This document shows, one piece after another, positions 54,028-62,944 of a DNA stretch of 64,000 nt (its first letter is position 1; each line of letters opens with the position of its first letter). Under the pieces are notes generated by a model, which ran no database searches, was not told where the DNA came from, and saw only the letters and a list, made by a program, of their open reading frames with translations. The position numbers and the translations under genes are program-made. The stretch is from the NCBI GenBank assembly GCA_903884185.1, contig CAISDV010000099.1:1-64000 (forward strand), read 5' to 3'. Source of the DNA: an uncultured Chitinophagaceae bacterium. GTDB lineage: Bacteria; Bacteroidota; Bacteroidia; Chitinophagales; Chitinophagaceae.

Positions 54028-55665
54028 ATGCGTAACCTGTCTCGTTTTTTACCCACCCTTGTTATCATATGTTTATTTTCCTGCAAACAGCCTTCAGGCA
54101 ATGAAACCACCAGTGGTATCAGCAAGGATAGCCTTGCCCATCATATTATGGTCTTGTCTTCAGATTCTTTCCAGGGACGCCGTCCATTTACACAAGGCGA
54201 AACAAGAACTGTAGGCTACGTGAAAACCGTTTTTACCCAATTAGGCCTTGAGCCCGGAAATGGCAATAGTTATATACAGGATGTACCAATGGTAGAGATC
54301 ACCCCCGATGTTTCACCTATGATGAGAATACAGTCTGCCAAAGCAAGCACTGACCTGAAAAAAATGGAGGATTATGTGATATTCACAGAGCGCACAGATT
54401 CTCTCATCACTCTAAATAATGATCCTGTTGTCTTCGCCGGTTTTGGGATCATAGCGCCTGAATATAATTGGAATGATTATGCAGGGCTGGATGTAAAAGG
54501 AAAAATTGTAGTGGTTCTCGTTAACGATCCGGGGTTTTATGATTCCACACTTTTCAAAGGCCACACCATGACCTATTACGGCCGTTGGACCTACAAATAT
54601 GAAGAAGCCGCACGTCAGGGCGCAAAGGGCTGCCTTATCATTCATAATACCGCCGCTGCATCTTATCCTTTCAGTGTTGTACAAAGTTCAAATGGCGGAG
54701 TAAAATTACACCTCGATTCACGCGGAAGCAAGCAATACCAGTTAGCTGCACAAGGATGGATAACAGGAGATGCCTCAAAAAAATTATTGGCAGCGGCGGG
54801 CAAAGACACCAGCCTGATCTTACAGGCGCATCATAATGGGTTCAAGGCTGTGCCTCTCGACATAAAACTTTCTGCTTCCATTAAAGTAAAAGCGGTCTTT
54901 AATCAATCACACAATGTGATTGCTAAAATAACCGGAACAAAAAATCCAAATGATTATATTATTTACACAGCACACTGGGATCACCTTGGTATAGGTAAAC
55001 CAGACAAGACTGGCGATTCAATTTATAATGGGGCGCTTGACAATGCCAGCGGAACTGCTGCATTGCTAGAGATGGCCCGCTCTTTCAAAAATCTTTCTGT
55101 AAAACCGGAACGCACTATTATTTTTCTTTCAGTTACCGCAGAAGAGCAGGGATTGCTTGGTTCTGCATATTATGCACAGCATCCTGTTTATCCTTTGGCG
55201 CAAACTGTTGCCGAAATGAATATGGATGGAGTTAATGCGTATGGTAAAACAATGGATGTGGTGATCACTGGTGCCGGCCAATCAGAACTGGAAGATTACC
55301 TGAGAAAAGAAGTGGAAGCCCAGGGAAGATATATAGCGCCCGAATCACATCCTGAGGCAGGGCATTATTTCCGTTCTGATCATTTCAATTTTGCGCGTGG
55401 AGGTGTTCCTGCGCTGGATGCAAAAGGCGGTATTGATTATGCCGGGAAAGGAAAAGAATATGGTAAAAAAATTGAGGATGATTATGTTGCCAATAATTAT
55501 CATCAGCCTTCAGACCAATTCAAGTCGGACTGGACATTTGAAGGTGGTATTCAGGACCTGGACCTGCTTTTCGCTGTTGGAAAAAAATTGGCATTTGAAA
55601 ATACATGGCCAAAATGGAAAACAGGATCTGAGTTTAAAGCTATCCGCGAAAAAAGCGGAAAATAA
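54028..55665 (+). CDS. M28-family zinc peptidase with PA domain, lipoprotein
   Basis: 545 residues with a lipoprotein signal (LVIICLFSCKQ). A PA-like segment (VFAGFGIIAPEYNWNDYAGLDVKGKIVVVL) is followed by an M28 domain with zinc ligands in TAHWDHLGIG, GALDNASGTAALLEM and TAEEQGLLGSAYY, and later SDHFNFARGGVPAL. Predicted aminopeptidase of the cell envelope, unrelated in detail to the larger M28 protein at 13400. Confidence 0.87.
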   Translation: MRNLSRFLPTLVIICLFSCKQPSGNETTSGISKDSLAHHIMVLSSDSFQGRRPFTQGETRTVGYVKTVFTQLGLEPGNGNSYIQDVPMVEITPDVSPMMRIQSAKASTDLKKMEDYVIFTERTDSLITLNNDPVVFAGFGIIAPEYNWNDYAGLDVKGKIVVVLVNDPGFYDSTLFKGHTMTYYGRWTYKYEEAARQGAKGCLIIHNTAAASYPFSVVQSSNGGVKLHLDSRGSKQYQLAAQGWITGDASKKLLAAAGKDTSLILQAHHNGFKAVPLDIKLSASIKVKAVFNQSHNVIAKITGTKNPNDYIIYTAHWDHLGIGKPDKTGDSIYNGALDNASGTAALLEMARSFKNLSVKPERTIIFLSVTAEEQGLLGSAYYAQHPVYPLAQTVAEMNMDGVNAYGKTMDVVITGAGQSELEDYLRKEVEAQGRYIAPESHPEAGHYFRSDHFNFARGGVPALDAKGGIDYAGKGKEYGKKIEDDYVANNYHQPSDQFKSDWTFEGGIQDLDLLFAVGKKLAFENTWPKWKTGSEFKAIREKSGK

Positions 55666-55671
55666 ATTGTA

Positions 55672-56358
55672 TCAGTTTGTTCCATGCTTAGGCTGAGTGG
55701 TTCCGGGTTTAAAAACACCTGTACGTATTGCATAGGTAATGATCCCGGCAATACCCCTGGCGCCTATTTTATCCATGATGCGAACACGATGGCTTTCAAC
55801 TGTTCTTTTGCTCAATTTCATTTTTAGAGCGATCTCTTTACTCGTGTATTCCTGGCAGATCAATCGCATGATCGATTTTTCCCTGTCACTGAAATCAATT
55901 AAAAAGCTCGCGTGCAGGGGCTGGTGATTCCGCGATATCATTTGTGCCACACTCTCAGCTATTTCTTTCCCGAAATATGGCCTGTTTTCATTTACTGTTT
56001 CGATGGCCCGTATGATCTCGTCCGGGTTGGCTGTTTTTAGCAAATAGCCAAGCGCTCCGGCTTCCAGCATTTCTATGATCATCTTATCGTGTGCCCACAT
56101 AGAAAGTGCTATCACTTTTACAGATGGCCTGGCCTTCCGTAATGCTTTCGTTGCGTCTATTCCATCCATTACAGGCATCATTACATCCATTAAAACAACA
56201 TCTGCCTCAATTTCATATGCCAGCTTAAGCAACTCTTCTCCGTCAAGCGCCTCTCCGGCTATTTCTATGTGTTTTGCTGATTTTAAAACAGCCCTGATTC
56301 CCGACATGAAAATTGCATGGTCATCTGCCAATAATAATTTGATCGTTTTCTTTTCCAC
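55672..56358 (-). CDS. NarL/FixJ-family response regulator
   Basis: 228 residues. Receiver domain with D58 (VVLMDVMMP) and acidic ADDH at 11-14; LuxR-type HTH in SKEIALKMKLSKRTVESHRVRIMDKIG. No kinase gene lies next to it, so its partner is elsewhere. Convergent with the M28 peptidase, six bases apart. The 290 bp upstream hold no gene I can support. Confidence 0.9.
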   Translation of the reverse strand: MEKKTIKLLLADDHAIFMSGIRAVLKSAKHIEIAGEALDGEELLKLAYEIEADVVLMDVMMPVMDGIDATKALRKARPSVKVIALSMWAHDKMIIEMLEAGALGYLLKTANPDEIIRAIETVNENRPYFGKEIAESVAQMISRNHQPLHASFLIDFSDREKSIMRLICQEYTSKEIALKMKLSKRTVESHRVRIMDKIGARGIAGIITYAIRTGVFKPGTTQPKHGTN

Positions 56359-56648
56359 TTGTTCAATAGTTTATTTTCACCCTGTTTAAACCGGGTTTAT
56401 TTTAAATACACAATGCGAGGGGGATTGCAATTATTTAGAGAGGATCTCTATGCAGGATACTAAGATACAATGGTGAAGCCAAAATCTGCAAATAAATTAC
56501 TGCGCCAATTTGATCGTTTGGTTTTTATTTATTTATAAGGCCTTACATCGCAACATATTATTTTTTTGCTTCAAAAAAAATACTTGCTTATAGGTGATTA
56601 GTGATTTTTTATTTTCTTAGCTTTGTTTAAGGTGTCAGGGTAATTTAT

Positions 56649-56876
56649 TTAGAATGGTTTTTTAGGGAGAAAATCCTGCGGGCTGCATTCCAATATTCTT
56701 GCCAATTGGTTCAAGTGCTTGATATTGTAATGAGTAGGGTAATTCGGGCTTTCTATTTTTCCGATAAATCCTACAGACATCCCTAATTCAAAAGCCATAT
56801 CTGCCTGGGAGATATTTTTCTCAAGCCTCTTTTCCCTGACCTTATTGATTACGTAAATGTTGATCTTATCCTTCAT
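56649..56876 (-). CDS. XRE-family transcriptional regulator
   Basis: 75 residues from the ATG at 56876 (MKDKINIYVINKVREKR); the open frame to 56936 adds nothing domain-like. Cro/CI-type helix-turn-helix: ISQADMAFELGMSVGFIGKIES. The end (LARILECSPQDFLP) is typical. Divergent from a small ORF on the plus strand across 76 bp. Confidence 0.8.
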   Translation of the reverse strand: MKDKINIYVINKVREKRLEKNISQADMAFELGMSVGFIGKIESPNYPTHYNIKHLNQLARILECSPQDFLPKKPF

Positions 56877-56952
56877 CGCTTGCTTGCCAATAGGCAAGTA
56901 GCAAAGTTGATAGAAGATCATACGACAGACAATCACCCATGAGCAAGTGTTT

Positions 56953-57108
56953 ATGAAAAGTGACAGACAAAATAAAAAAAGAATAACTGATGTGTGGATA
57001 GATCCTTACACCACTCAGTTATCAAAAGAAGTATGGGATACTATTCTGTATGCTTTATTTCATTCACAGAATAAAAGAAAAAGGAAAATGGCAGTATCCC
57101 CTAAATGA
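56953..57108 (+). CDS. Possible 51-residue protein divergent from the XRE gene
   Basis: A frame encoding MKSDRQNKKRITDVWIDPYT then TQLSKEVWDTILYALFHSQN and a basic tail (KRKRKMAVSPK). Short, but a strong terminator with T-run on the plus strand follows at 57142, and the sequence looks protein-like rather than random. No known family. Confidence 0.42.
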   Translation: MKSDRQNKKRITDVWIDPYTTQLSKEVWDTILYALFHSQNKRKRKMAVSPK

Positions 57109-57141
57109 TGTTTGCCGTTTTTTTGTTTTACTCTTCAATGG

Positions 57142-57171
57142 CCTCCTTTAACAAAATAAAGGAGGTTTTTT
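57142..57171 (+). terminator. Plus-strand terminator
   Basis: CCTCCTTTA and TAAAGGAGG form a perfect 9-bp stem with a T6 run on the plus strand only; it would end a transcript from the 51-residue ORF. Overlaps the stop codon of the convergent gene. Confidence 0.75.
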
Positions 57172-58021
57172 ATTGATCTGCGGGCTTTTTCTTATCCCAG
57201 CTTCCATAAGCAGAGCGCACTCCAGCGGCTACTGGCTTTGAGGTAATAGAAGTGTCTTGTACAGGCAAAACCACTGCGGGCAATGGTTGTGGCTTTATTG
57301 CTGCTGGCTTATCGCTGGCCGGGGCATTGGTTACCTGGGTTTTAACTGAAGCGGGTTTAACTTGTGCCGGTGGCGGCATATAAGAATTATTTTCTCTTGG
57401 TGTTGTTTCAACATATGGATCAAAACCTTCAGCTTCTTTCTGAATATTTTTAGTTCCTTTTTGGGGCTGATAAGAAGGCTGATATTTTTCGGGGGCTGAA
57501 TTTATCCGCGAAGAAAAGTTTGTCTGTTCTTCTCCGGCAGTGTATTGTTCATTAGTGCTGCTGTTCTTTCTAAAATTATTGTACCAGTTTATATATCGCT
57601 CGCGCGAGGGTTGTTGCCCCCTTTCTTCAGCGCGATAATTTTCTGCAAGGGCTTCGCTATTATATTTATTGTATTGTACTCCACGATATGCCGCATACTT
57701 TGTTTGGTAATATTCATTTTCCAAATACGGCCTTTCGGTATTGATGCGGATCTTATAGCAATTATAAAGATCAAATCCATTGTACTTTGCCGGAAGCGAT
57801 CTCGAAAAAAACCATTCCCCATTATTCAGGTAAACAAATTCTTTTGCAGGTGCATAATAATAGACATCAATATCTGGCAGAAAATAATACATCCCTTTTT
57901 GATAGCTATTGAATACCCTGGGATCGTTTATTTCTCTTGCAAAAACCGGTATTGCCCTTTGTGCCTGATTTTTAGGTGATATAGACACGGCAATAAGAAG
58001 GCTAAGCAGGTATTTTTTCAT
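57170..58021 (-). CDS. Secreted Pro-rich hypothetical protein
   Basis: 283 residues with a signal peptide (YLLSLLIAVSISPKNQAQ). The folded part (about 30-110) has the pattern DIDVYYYAPAKEFVYLNNGEW found in Bacteroidota secreted proteins of unknown role; residues 150-283 are disordered, rich in Pro, Gln and Ser. Not a catalytic protein by motif. Confidence 0.6.
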   Translation of the reverse strand: MKKYLLSLLIAVSISPKNQAQRAIPVFAREINDPRVFNSYQKGMYYFLPDIDVYYYAPAKEFVYLNNGEWFFSRSLPAKYNGFDLYNCYKIRINTERPYLENEYYQTKYAAYRGVQYNKYNSEALAENYRAEERGQQPSRERYINWYNNFRKNSSTNEQYTAGEEQTNFSSRINSAPEKYQPSYQPQKGTKNIQKEAEGFDPYVETTPRENNSYMPPPAQVKPASVKTQVTNAPASDKPAAIKPQPLPAVVLPVQDTSITSKPVAAGVRSAYGSWDKKKPADQ

Positions 58022-58244
58022 ATTGCATGGATTACAGGGCTCTGACCCCTTTATGATAGCCCGGATTAAATTCCGCGTGTTATGGAAACGCTAATTTTTT
58101 TGGCTTATTCCCACCCGCAACAGCGATACATGCAAAAATTGTCCAAAATATATTTTTCTGGATTTTCAATAATTATAGCTTTTTTGCGTTTTTTAATTAG
58201 TATTTTTCTATTTATTCCCCATTTTCACCCCAAAATGACCAATT

Positions 58245-58705
58245 ATGCGCCCCCTCAGAAGTTTCACTGCATCGGACCTGACGATCTTTATGCAGCACCT
58301 TTCCGGTATCCGGATGATGCTCCCCAGCCATGTTAAGCTGAAACCTACTGAACGCAGAAGTATGTTCAAATTGAACTCAAAAAGCATGTATTTGTGGAGT
58401 CTGCCCTCAAATACATGAAAACACAGCCGGATACGGTGCCACCCTTTGTGGATGTATCTACCTGCGACAATTATCTTCAATTATATCACCAGTACACAGA
58501 ATTAATCCTGGAATTAGAAAAAGTAAAAAAACAAATGGAGGATGTGAAGTTGCAAATTGGAAATGATGTAATGAATATGACGAAAGCATATTTCCACAAT
58601 GCAAAATTTGCTTCACAATCGGGTATCCGCGGCGCAGAACCAATATACAAGCAGTTAAAAATGAATTATGCTGTGGGAAGGAATAGTAAAAAAGTGAGTG
58701 TGTAA
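58245..58705 (+). pseudogene. Frameshifted Bacteroidota hypothetical gene
   Basis: Two open frames make one protein. 58245-58418 encodes MRPLRSFTASDLTIFMQHLS and continues to LKPTERRSMFKLNS; a second frame from about 58379 encodes KKHVFVESALKYMKTQP and PPFVDVSTCDNYL, ending 58705. Together they match a family of about 150 residues. The switch is at an A5 run (58379-58383): six As would restore one frame. Either a true frameshift mutation or a sequence error. Confidence 0.65.
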
Positions 58706-58833
58706 ATAGTCTTGAACACGATTGCGGGATTACGGGATGGACAGGATTGGTTTACATTTTCAAATCGTACCTATACCAAAATCCAGTCCTTGTGTTCTGA
58801 AACATGTGAGATCAATATACTTTGAAACACCAA

Positions 58834-59637
58834 CTATCTATATGCTCCATGGTTGGGGAAATCAATCTTTTTCAGATAGCTTAAAATAGCCTCTTTTGTC
58901 TTTTGCTTTTCGGGATCACCATGAACGTCATGTTCATTTAATAGTGAAATTATCTGAATCGGCTTGTGATCAGGTATTGTATAACATACTGTATCAGGCA
59001 CAGGCATCTTTTTATCAACAATTAAATATTTCGCTACAAAAATATTTTGGTCGGGCTTAAGATCTGAACTCAATAAAACAAACCAAACTGGGTATTCATT
59101 GTCATACTTCCAATATAGATTTGCGCCATGCTCTAAAAGTAATTTGGAGCACTCAAGATTTCCGACAGCGCCCAAAAGCGGAGTGCTTACATACGGTATT
59201 GAATCGCCCACTCTATCATATCTTACTAGTAATTCATTTGGATCAGCTCCATATTTTAACAACAATTTTAATATCTCTGCAGTATGTTTTTTTAGACCAA
59301 TATGAGTAACTGCTTCCTGAATAGGTGATATTTTTAAGGAATCCAAAATATTTAACTTTGCTCCATGTTCAAGTAATTTTTTCGTAGAAACTGGTTTATC
59401 ATTCCCAACCGCAAGCAATAATAAAGTTGTTCCATATTTTGATTCTTGCAAATCAATATTTATGTTTCCACTCTTTAGTATGTTGTCTATCATGCTTTCA
59501 TCCTCTCTATCTACAGCCTGGGATAGTTCCCAATTTTGGGTATTCTTAAATAAGTCAAACCGATAACCAGGGCCTCTATCTTGTGAACAAGCTATTAAAC
59601 AACAATTAACCAAGAAAATAATTTTGAATATTTTCAT
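58834..59637 (-). CDS. Ankyrin-repeat lipoprotein
   Basis: 267 residues from the ATG at 59637, which gives a lipobox (IFLVNCCLIACSQ). Ankyrin repeats: TTLLLLAVGNDKPVSTKKLLEHGAKLNILD, AEILKLLLKYGADPNELL, CSKLLLEHGANLYWKYD. Protein-protein interaction module tethered to the envelope; partner unknown. AT-rich compared with its neighbours. Confidence 0.8.
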   Translation of the reverse strand: MKIFKIIFLVNCCLIACSQDRGPGYRFDLFKNTQNWELSQAVDREDESMIDNILKSGNINIDLQESKYGTTLLLLAVGNDKPVSTKKLLEHGAKLNILDSLKISPIQEAVTHIGLKKHTAEILKLLLKYGADPNELLVRYDRVGDSIPYVSTPLLGAVGNLECSKLLLEHGANLYWKYDNEYPVWFVLLSSDLKPDQNIFVAKYLIVDKKMPVPDTVCYTIPDHKPIQIISLLNEHDVHGDPEKQKTKEAILSYLKKIDFPNHGAYR

Positions 59638-59701
59638 TTTACCATTTATTTCGCTCCCGAAGAGTCTCAGGCACATAAAGCAGGCGTATAAATCCGGTTC
59701 T

Positions 59702-60580
59702 TTATTTATCCAGGAACGCTATCACTTTTTTGATCAGCGATATCCTTTTATTGGTAAATGGATGATCTGTTTTCCAAACCTCGTATTCAAAAGAGGCTTT
59801 GTTATATATCTTGAGCGAGTCGGCAATAACTTTATTATATGGATGCTCGTCTAGCATTATGATCTCCTTGTTTTGCAGTGCCGGCCCATCGTGTACCAAA
59901 TTATGAAATGCAGTATCCCTCATCACCGCAGCAAATAATTCTTTACCCGATTTTTTATTCAGTACAAAATAATCGTCGGCCTCTTTCTCCTTTTCATTCA
60001 TTTTATTTTTACTGGCAGAGTAAACAACATCGCCATAAATATTCCAGGTCGAGAGCACAAATCCTTTTTTAATTTCTGGTATTTGCAATGATTTCAACCC
60101 TACCCATCCACCCATACTATGCCCAAACAGTGCCATGCGCGCGGTATCTATTTTTAAGGAGTCAGAATATTTTTTACAAAATGCCACCACATTCTTTACA
60201 TCTTCCACACATTGCCTGAAAGAAAATTCGCCGGTGCTTGCCCAGGAACCGCTGTAATCAAAATAAATAACATTCCATCCGTGCGCGCGTACCGCCTGCG
60301 CCAGGTCAAGGTTTTTTTCATTCCCAGGATAGCCGTGAAGCATCAGTAATGTTGGGTGCTTTGCTTTGCCGTTCGGTTTGTAAATAAAACCCTGTAGCTT
60401 ATTGGCGCCGGACGGTATTTGTAATTCGCTCATTCCTGCGGGAGCGGTTGAGTCCCAAACAATATCCTGCATCACTAATGAATCGCCTGAGGTTGTTGAA
60501 GCCGTTTCTTTATTATTATTGCAAGCTGTGATCGTTGCTGCCAAGAGAATACAGCCCAGTATTTTATTTTTCATGATCAT
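59702..60580 (-). CDS. Alpha/beta-hydrolase lipoprotein
   Basis: 292 residues (ATG at 60580 or 60574). Lipobox in GCILLAATITACNNN. Nucleophile elbow GHSMGG in ARMALFGHSMGGWVGLKSL, oxyanion region LMLHGYPGNEK, late Asp/His in KTDHPF. Predicted periplasmic esterase/lipase or peptidase-like hydrolase. Follows the OmpA lipoprotein gene by 21 bp. Confidence 0.83.
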   Translation of the reverse strand: MIMKNKILGCILLAATITACNNNKETASTTSGDSLVMQDIVWDSTAPAGMSELQIPSGANKLQGFIYKPNGKAKHPTLLMLHGYPGNEKNLDLAQAVRAHGWNVIYFDYSGSWASTGEFSFRQCVEDVKNVVAFCKKYSDSLKIDTARMALFGHSMGGWVGLKSLQIPEIKKGFVLSTWNIYGDVVYSASKNKMNEKEKEADDYFVLNKKSGKELFAAVMRDTAFHNLVHDGPALQNKEIIMLDEHPYNKVIADSLKIYNKASFEYEVWKTDHPFTNKRISLIKKVIAFLDK

Positions 60581-60601
60581 CCTTTATAAACAAGATCCAA
60601 A

Positions 60602-61504
60602 TTATTCTTTCTTTTCCAATAGTTTAAAGAATTGATCCAGCTGCGGCAATATCACGATCCTTGTTCTTCTGTTAGCAGCTCTGCCTTCGGGATTGGTATT
60701 ATCTGCTACAGGCAAATATTGGCTGCGGCCCGCTGCGGTCATTCTTTTAGGATCAAGCCCGTAGGTTGTCTGCAATAGTCTTACAATTGTCGTTGCCCTT
60801 TTTACACTCAGGTCCCAGTTATCCAAAAGAACCGGGCTTTTATATGCCACCGAATCTGTATGTCCTTCCACCATAAATTCTATGTCAGGTTGTGCGTTCA
60901 GCACTTTAGCAACCTTGCCCAACACCTCCTTCGCCCTGTCTGTAACTTCGTAACTCGCGCTTTTAAATAAAAGTTTATCTGAAATATCAATATATACCAC
61001 CCCTTTATCTACTTTAATATTAATGTCTTTATCATCAATATTTCCAATTGCACCCTTTAGGTTCATCACTAATGTCATGTTCAGGGAATCCTTTTGTGCA
61101 ATAGTTGATTGAAGGCCTTTGATATAATTATCTTTTGCGCCTATATTTTCCAACGATTTCTTAATGCTTTCTGCCTGCGATCCCGTTACAACAGAAAGAT
61201 CTTTTAATTGTCCGAGAACTGTTGTCGTATTTTGTTTCAGAAAATCTATCTGCCGGTTGAGATCATTGATCATTGCTTCAGAGGCAGATTTTTGATTCGC
61301 TAATTGATTGGAGAGGTCGGTGTTTTTATTCTTTGCTCCGCTTGCTTCTCCCTGGCAATCTCTCAGCTTGTTTTGTAAGTCGAGATACGCGCCGTTAAGC
61401 TGACTATATTTTGCTTCAGCCTGTTCCAGTTTCTTGGGACTTACGCAGGAAAAAAGTGTGGCTAAAATAAAAACGAATAAAAAGAAGGTGTTTTGGCGTT
61501 TCAT
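60602..61504 (-). CDS. OmpA-family lipoprotein
   Basis: 300 residues. Lipobox (FVFILATLFSCVS), a long coiled-coil segment (about 25-160), then a C-terminal OmpA peptidoglycan-binding domain: FMVEGHTDSV, LSVKRATTIVRLLQ, GRSQYLPVADNTNPEGRAANRRTRI. Anchors the outer membrane to peptidoglycan. Confidence 0.9.
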   Translation of the reverse strand: MKRQNTFFLFVFILATLFSCVSPKKLEQAEAKYSQLNGAYLDLQNKLRDCQGEASGAKNKNTDLSNQLANQKSASEAMINDLNRQIDFLKQNTTTVLGQLKDLSVVTGSQAESIKKSLENIGAKDNYIKGLQSTIAQKDSLNMTLVMNLKGAIGNIDDKDINIKVDKGVVYIDISDKLLFKSASYEVTDRAKEVLGKVAKVLNAQPDIEFMVEGHTDSVAYKSPVLLDNWDLSVKRATTIVRLLQTTYGLDPKRMTAAGRSQYLPVADNTNPEGRAANRRTRIVILPQLDQFFKLLEKKE

Positions 61505-61566
61505 AAAAAAGAGATTTTAATAAAATCAGAAACGCTTTTTTATGGAAAATATTGAGCTACCCGGTG

Positions 61567-62136
61567 TTATTTGTAATAACCCGCATTCTCTATTTCTTCA
61601 CGTACTTTTTCAGGAACCAGGTAGCGGATGGTTTTGCCTTCTTTTCTGTTTTGCCTGATGGTAGTGGCGGAGATCTCCAATAGTGGCGCTTCTACGATAT
61701 TCACCTGTGCTCCCCATGTTTCTTTTATATCATGGTCGCGGCGGCGGTAAACAATGAACGGATATTTTTTTAAAAGGAGTTCGAAGTTTTTCCATTTCGG
61801 CAGATTCTGAAAGCTATCGCTTCCCATTATAATGGAAAACTGGTGTTGGGGATATTTTTCATGGAGATAGGCCAATGTATCAATGGTATAAGATGGTTTG
61901 GGCAATTTAAATTCAACATCAGACGCTTTTACCTGGGGATCATCTTCCAGGGCAAGCCGTACAAGGTGTAAGCGATGGTATTCATTCAATAAAGTTGCGG
62001 AAGGTTTAAGCGGATTTTGAGGGCTTACAACGAGCCAAACCTGGTCCATTTCTGTATGATTGGCTACATGGCTGGCAATGATCAGGTGGCCAATATGTAT
62101 AGGGTTAAAAGATCCAAAATAGAGGCCTATATTCAT
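61567..62136 (-). CDS. nadD: Nicotinate-nucleotide adenylyltransferase
   Basis: 189 residues. Nucleotidyltransferase signature GSFNPIHIGHLIIA (residues 8-21) and the C-terminal ISATTIRQ motif (SATTIRQNRKEG). NadD adenylates nicotinate mononucleotide in NAD synthesis. 15 bp after feoA on the same strand. Confidence 0.93.
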   Translation of the reverse strand: MNIGLYFGSFNPIHIGHLIIASHVANHTEMDQVWLVVSPQNPLKPSATLLNEYHRLHLVRLALEDDPQVKASDVEFKLPKPSYTIDTLAYLHEKYPQHQFSIIMGSDSFQNLPKWKNFELLLKKYPFIVYRRRDHDIKETWGAQVNIVEAPLLEISATTIRQNRKEGKTIRYLVPEKVREEIENAGYYK

Positions 62137-62151
62137 ATAATATGTTGACTA

Positions 62152-62382
62152 TCAAATACTTATCTCTTCTACAAAAATACTGTTTGCCTCATTAAGTCGC
62201 AGGCTGAGGCTATACCCCGCAACAGAAATAGAAATAGGATCTCCCAGGGGTGCGATTTGTTCTACTTTAATGACCTCCCCGGGCACACACCCCATTTCCA
62301 TTAGTTTGATAAAGATATCATCCTTCTCGAATGATAAAATTTTTGCCCTTTTTCCAACCTTTAGCTCGCTTAATCTTTTCAT
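62152..62382 (-). CDS. feoA: FeoA-like SH3-domain protein
   Basis: 76 residues from the ATG at 62382; the open frame to 62631 runs into ybeY on the opposite strand and has no domain. FeoA hallmarks: LKVGKRAKILSFEKDD, LMEMGCVPGEVIKV, GDPISISVAGYSLSLR. It assists the FeoB ferrous iron channel; feoB is not seen nearby. Confidence 0.83.
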   Translation of the reverse strand: MKRLSELKVGKRAKILSFEKDDIFIKLMEMGCVPGEVIKVEQIAPLGDPISISVAGYSLSLRLNEANSIFVEEISI

Positions 62383-62454
62383 TTCTCCGTTTGTTGCAAA
62401 AGTAAATTCAGCACTTCGGTTTTTGTTACGAATTTTGGAGTTACAAAAGATATT

Positions 62455-62892
62455 ATGCAAAAGGTGTTTTTTCATTCTGGTGATGCTGTTTTCCGGTTCC
62501 CGGGTAAAACTGCCTTGAAAAATTTTGTTGGTGATATTTTTAAGCGGGAGAAAAAACCACTTGCTTCCATTCATTATATCTTCTGTTCTGACGATTATCT
62601 TTTGCAGATCAACCGCGACTTCCTTAAACACGACTTTTATACGGATATCATAACTTTTAATCTGGCTGAAAAGGGAAAGGCTGTTGAGGCCGAGGTGTTT
62701 ATTAGTGTAGACCGGGTCAAAGACAATGCTTCTTCGCTAGGAATTAGTCAGAAAGAGGAGTTTCTAAGGGTCATTTTTCATGGTGCGCTTCATTTATGCG
62801 GCTATAAGGACAAAACAAAGGCAGATATTAAAACAATGAGAGGAGGGGAAGACTACTACTTAAGACTCTACAAAAAACGCATTCCTGAGTAA
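62455..62892 (+). CDS. ybeY: Endoribonuclease YbeY
   Basis: 145 residues. Metal-binding motif HGALHLCGYKD at 109-119: H109 and H113 are present, but the third ligand position (119) is Asp rather than the usual His. Matures rRNA 3' ends. Divergent from feoA across 72 bp and followed by the HNH-like gene. Confidence 0.9.
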   Translation: MQKVFFHSGDAVFRFPGKTALKNFVGDIFKREKKPLASIHYIFCSDDYLLQINRDFLKHDFYTDIITFNLAEKGKAVEAEVFISVDRVKDNASSLGISQKEEFLRVIFHGALHLCGYKDKTKADIKTMRGGEDYYLRLYKKRIPE

Positions 62893-62944
62893 ATGAATGT
62901 TCCACGAATCACAGTTTCCGTCAGAAACATTTTTATATTTGCAG

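Noticed and set aside
58082-58336. 84-residue plus-strand ORF before the frameshifted gene
   Set aside because: It overlaps the first half of the frameshifted gene in another frame, and only the other frame resembles a known family.
58379-58385. Programmed -1 ribosomal frameshift in the split gene
   Set aside because: The A5 run in the context A-AAA-AGC is not a full X-XXY-YYZ slippery heptamer and no downstream stem-loop was seen; a mutation or sequence error is simpler.
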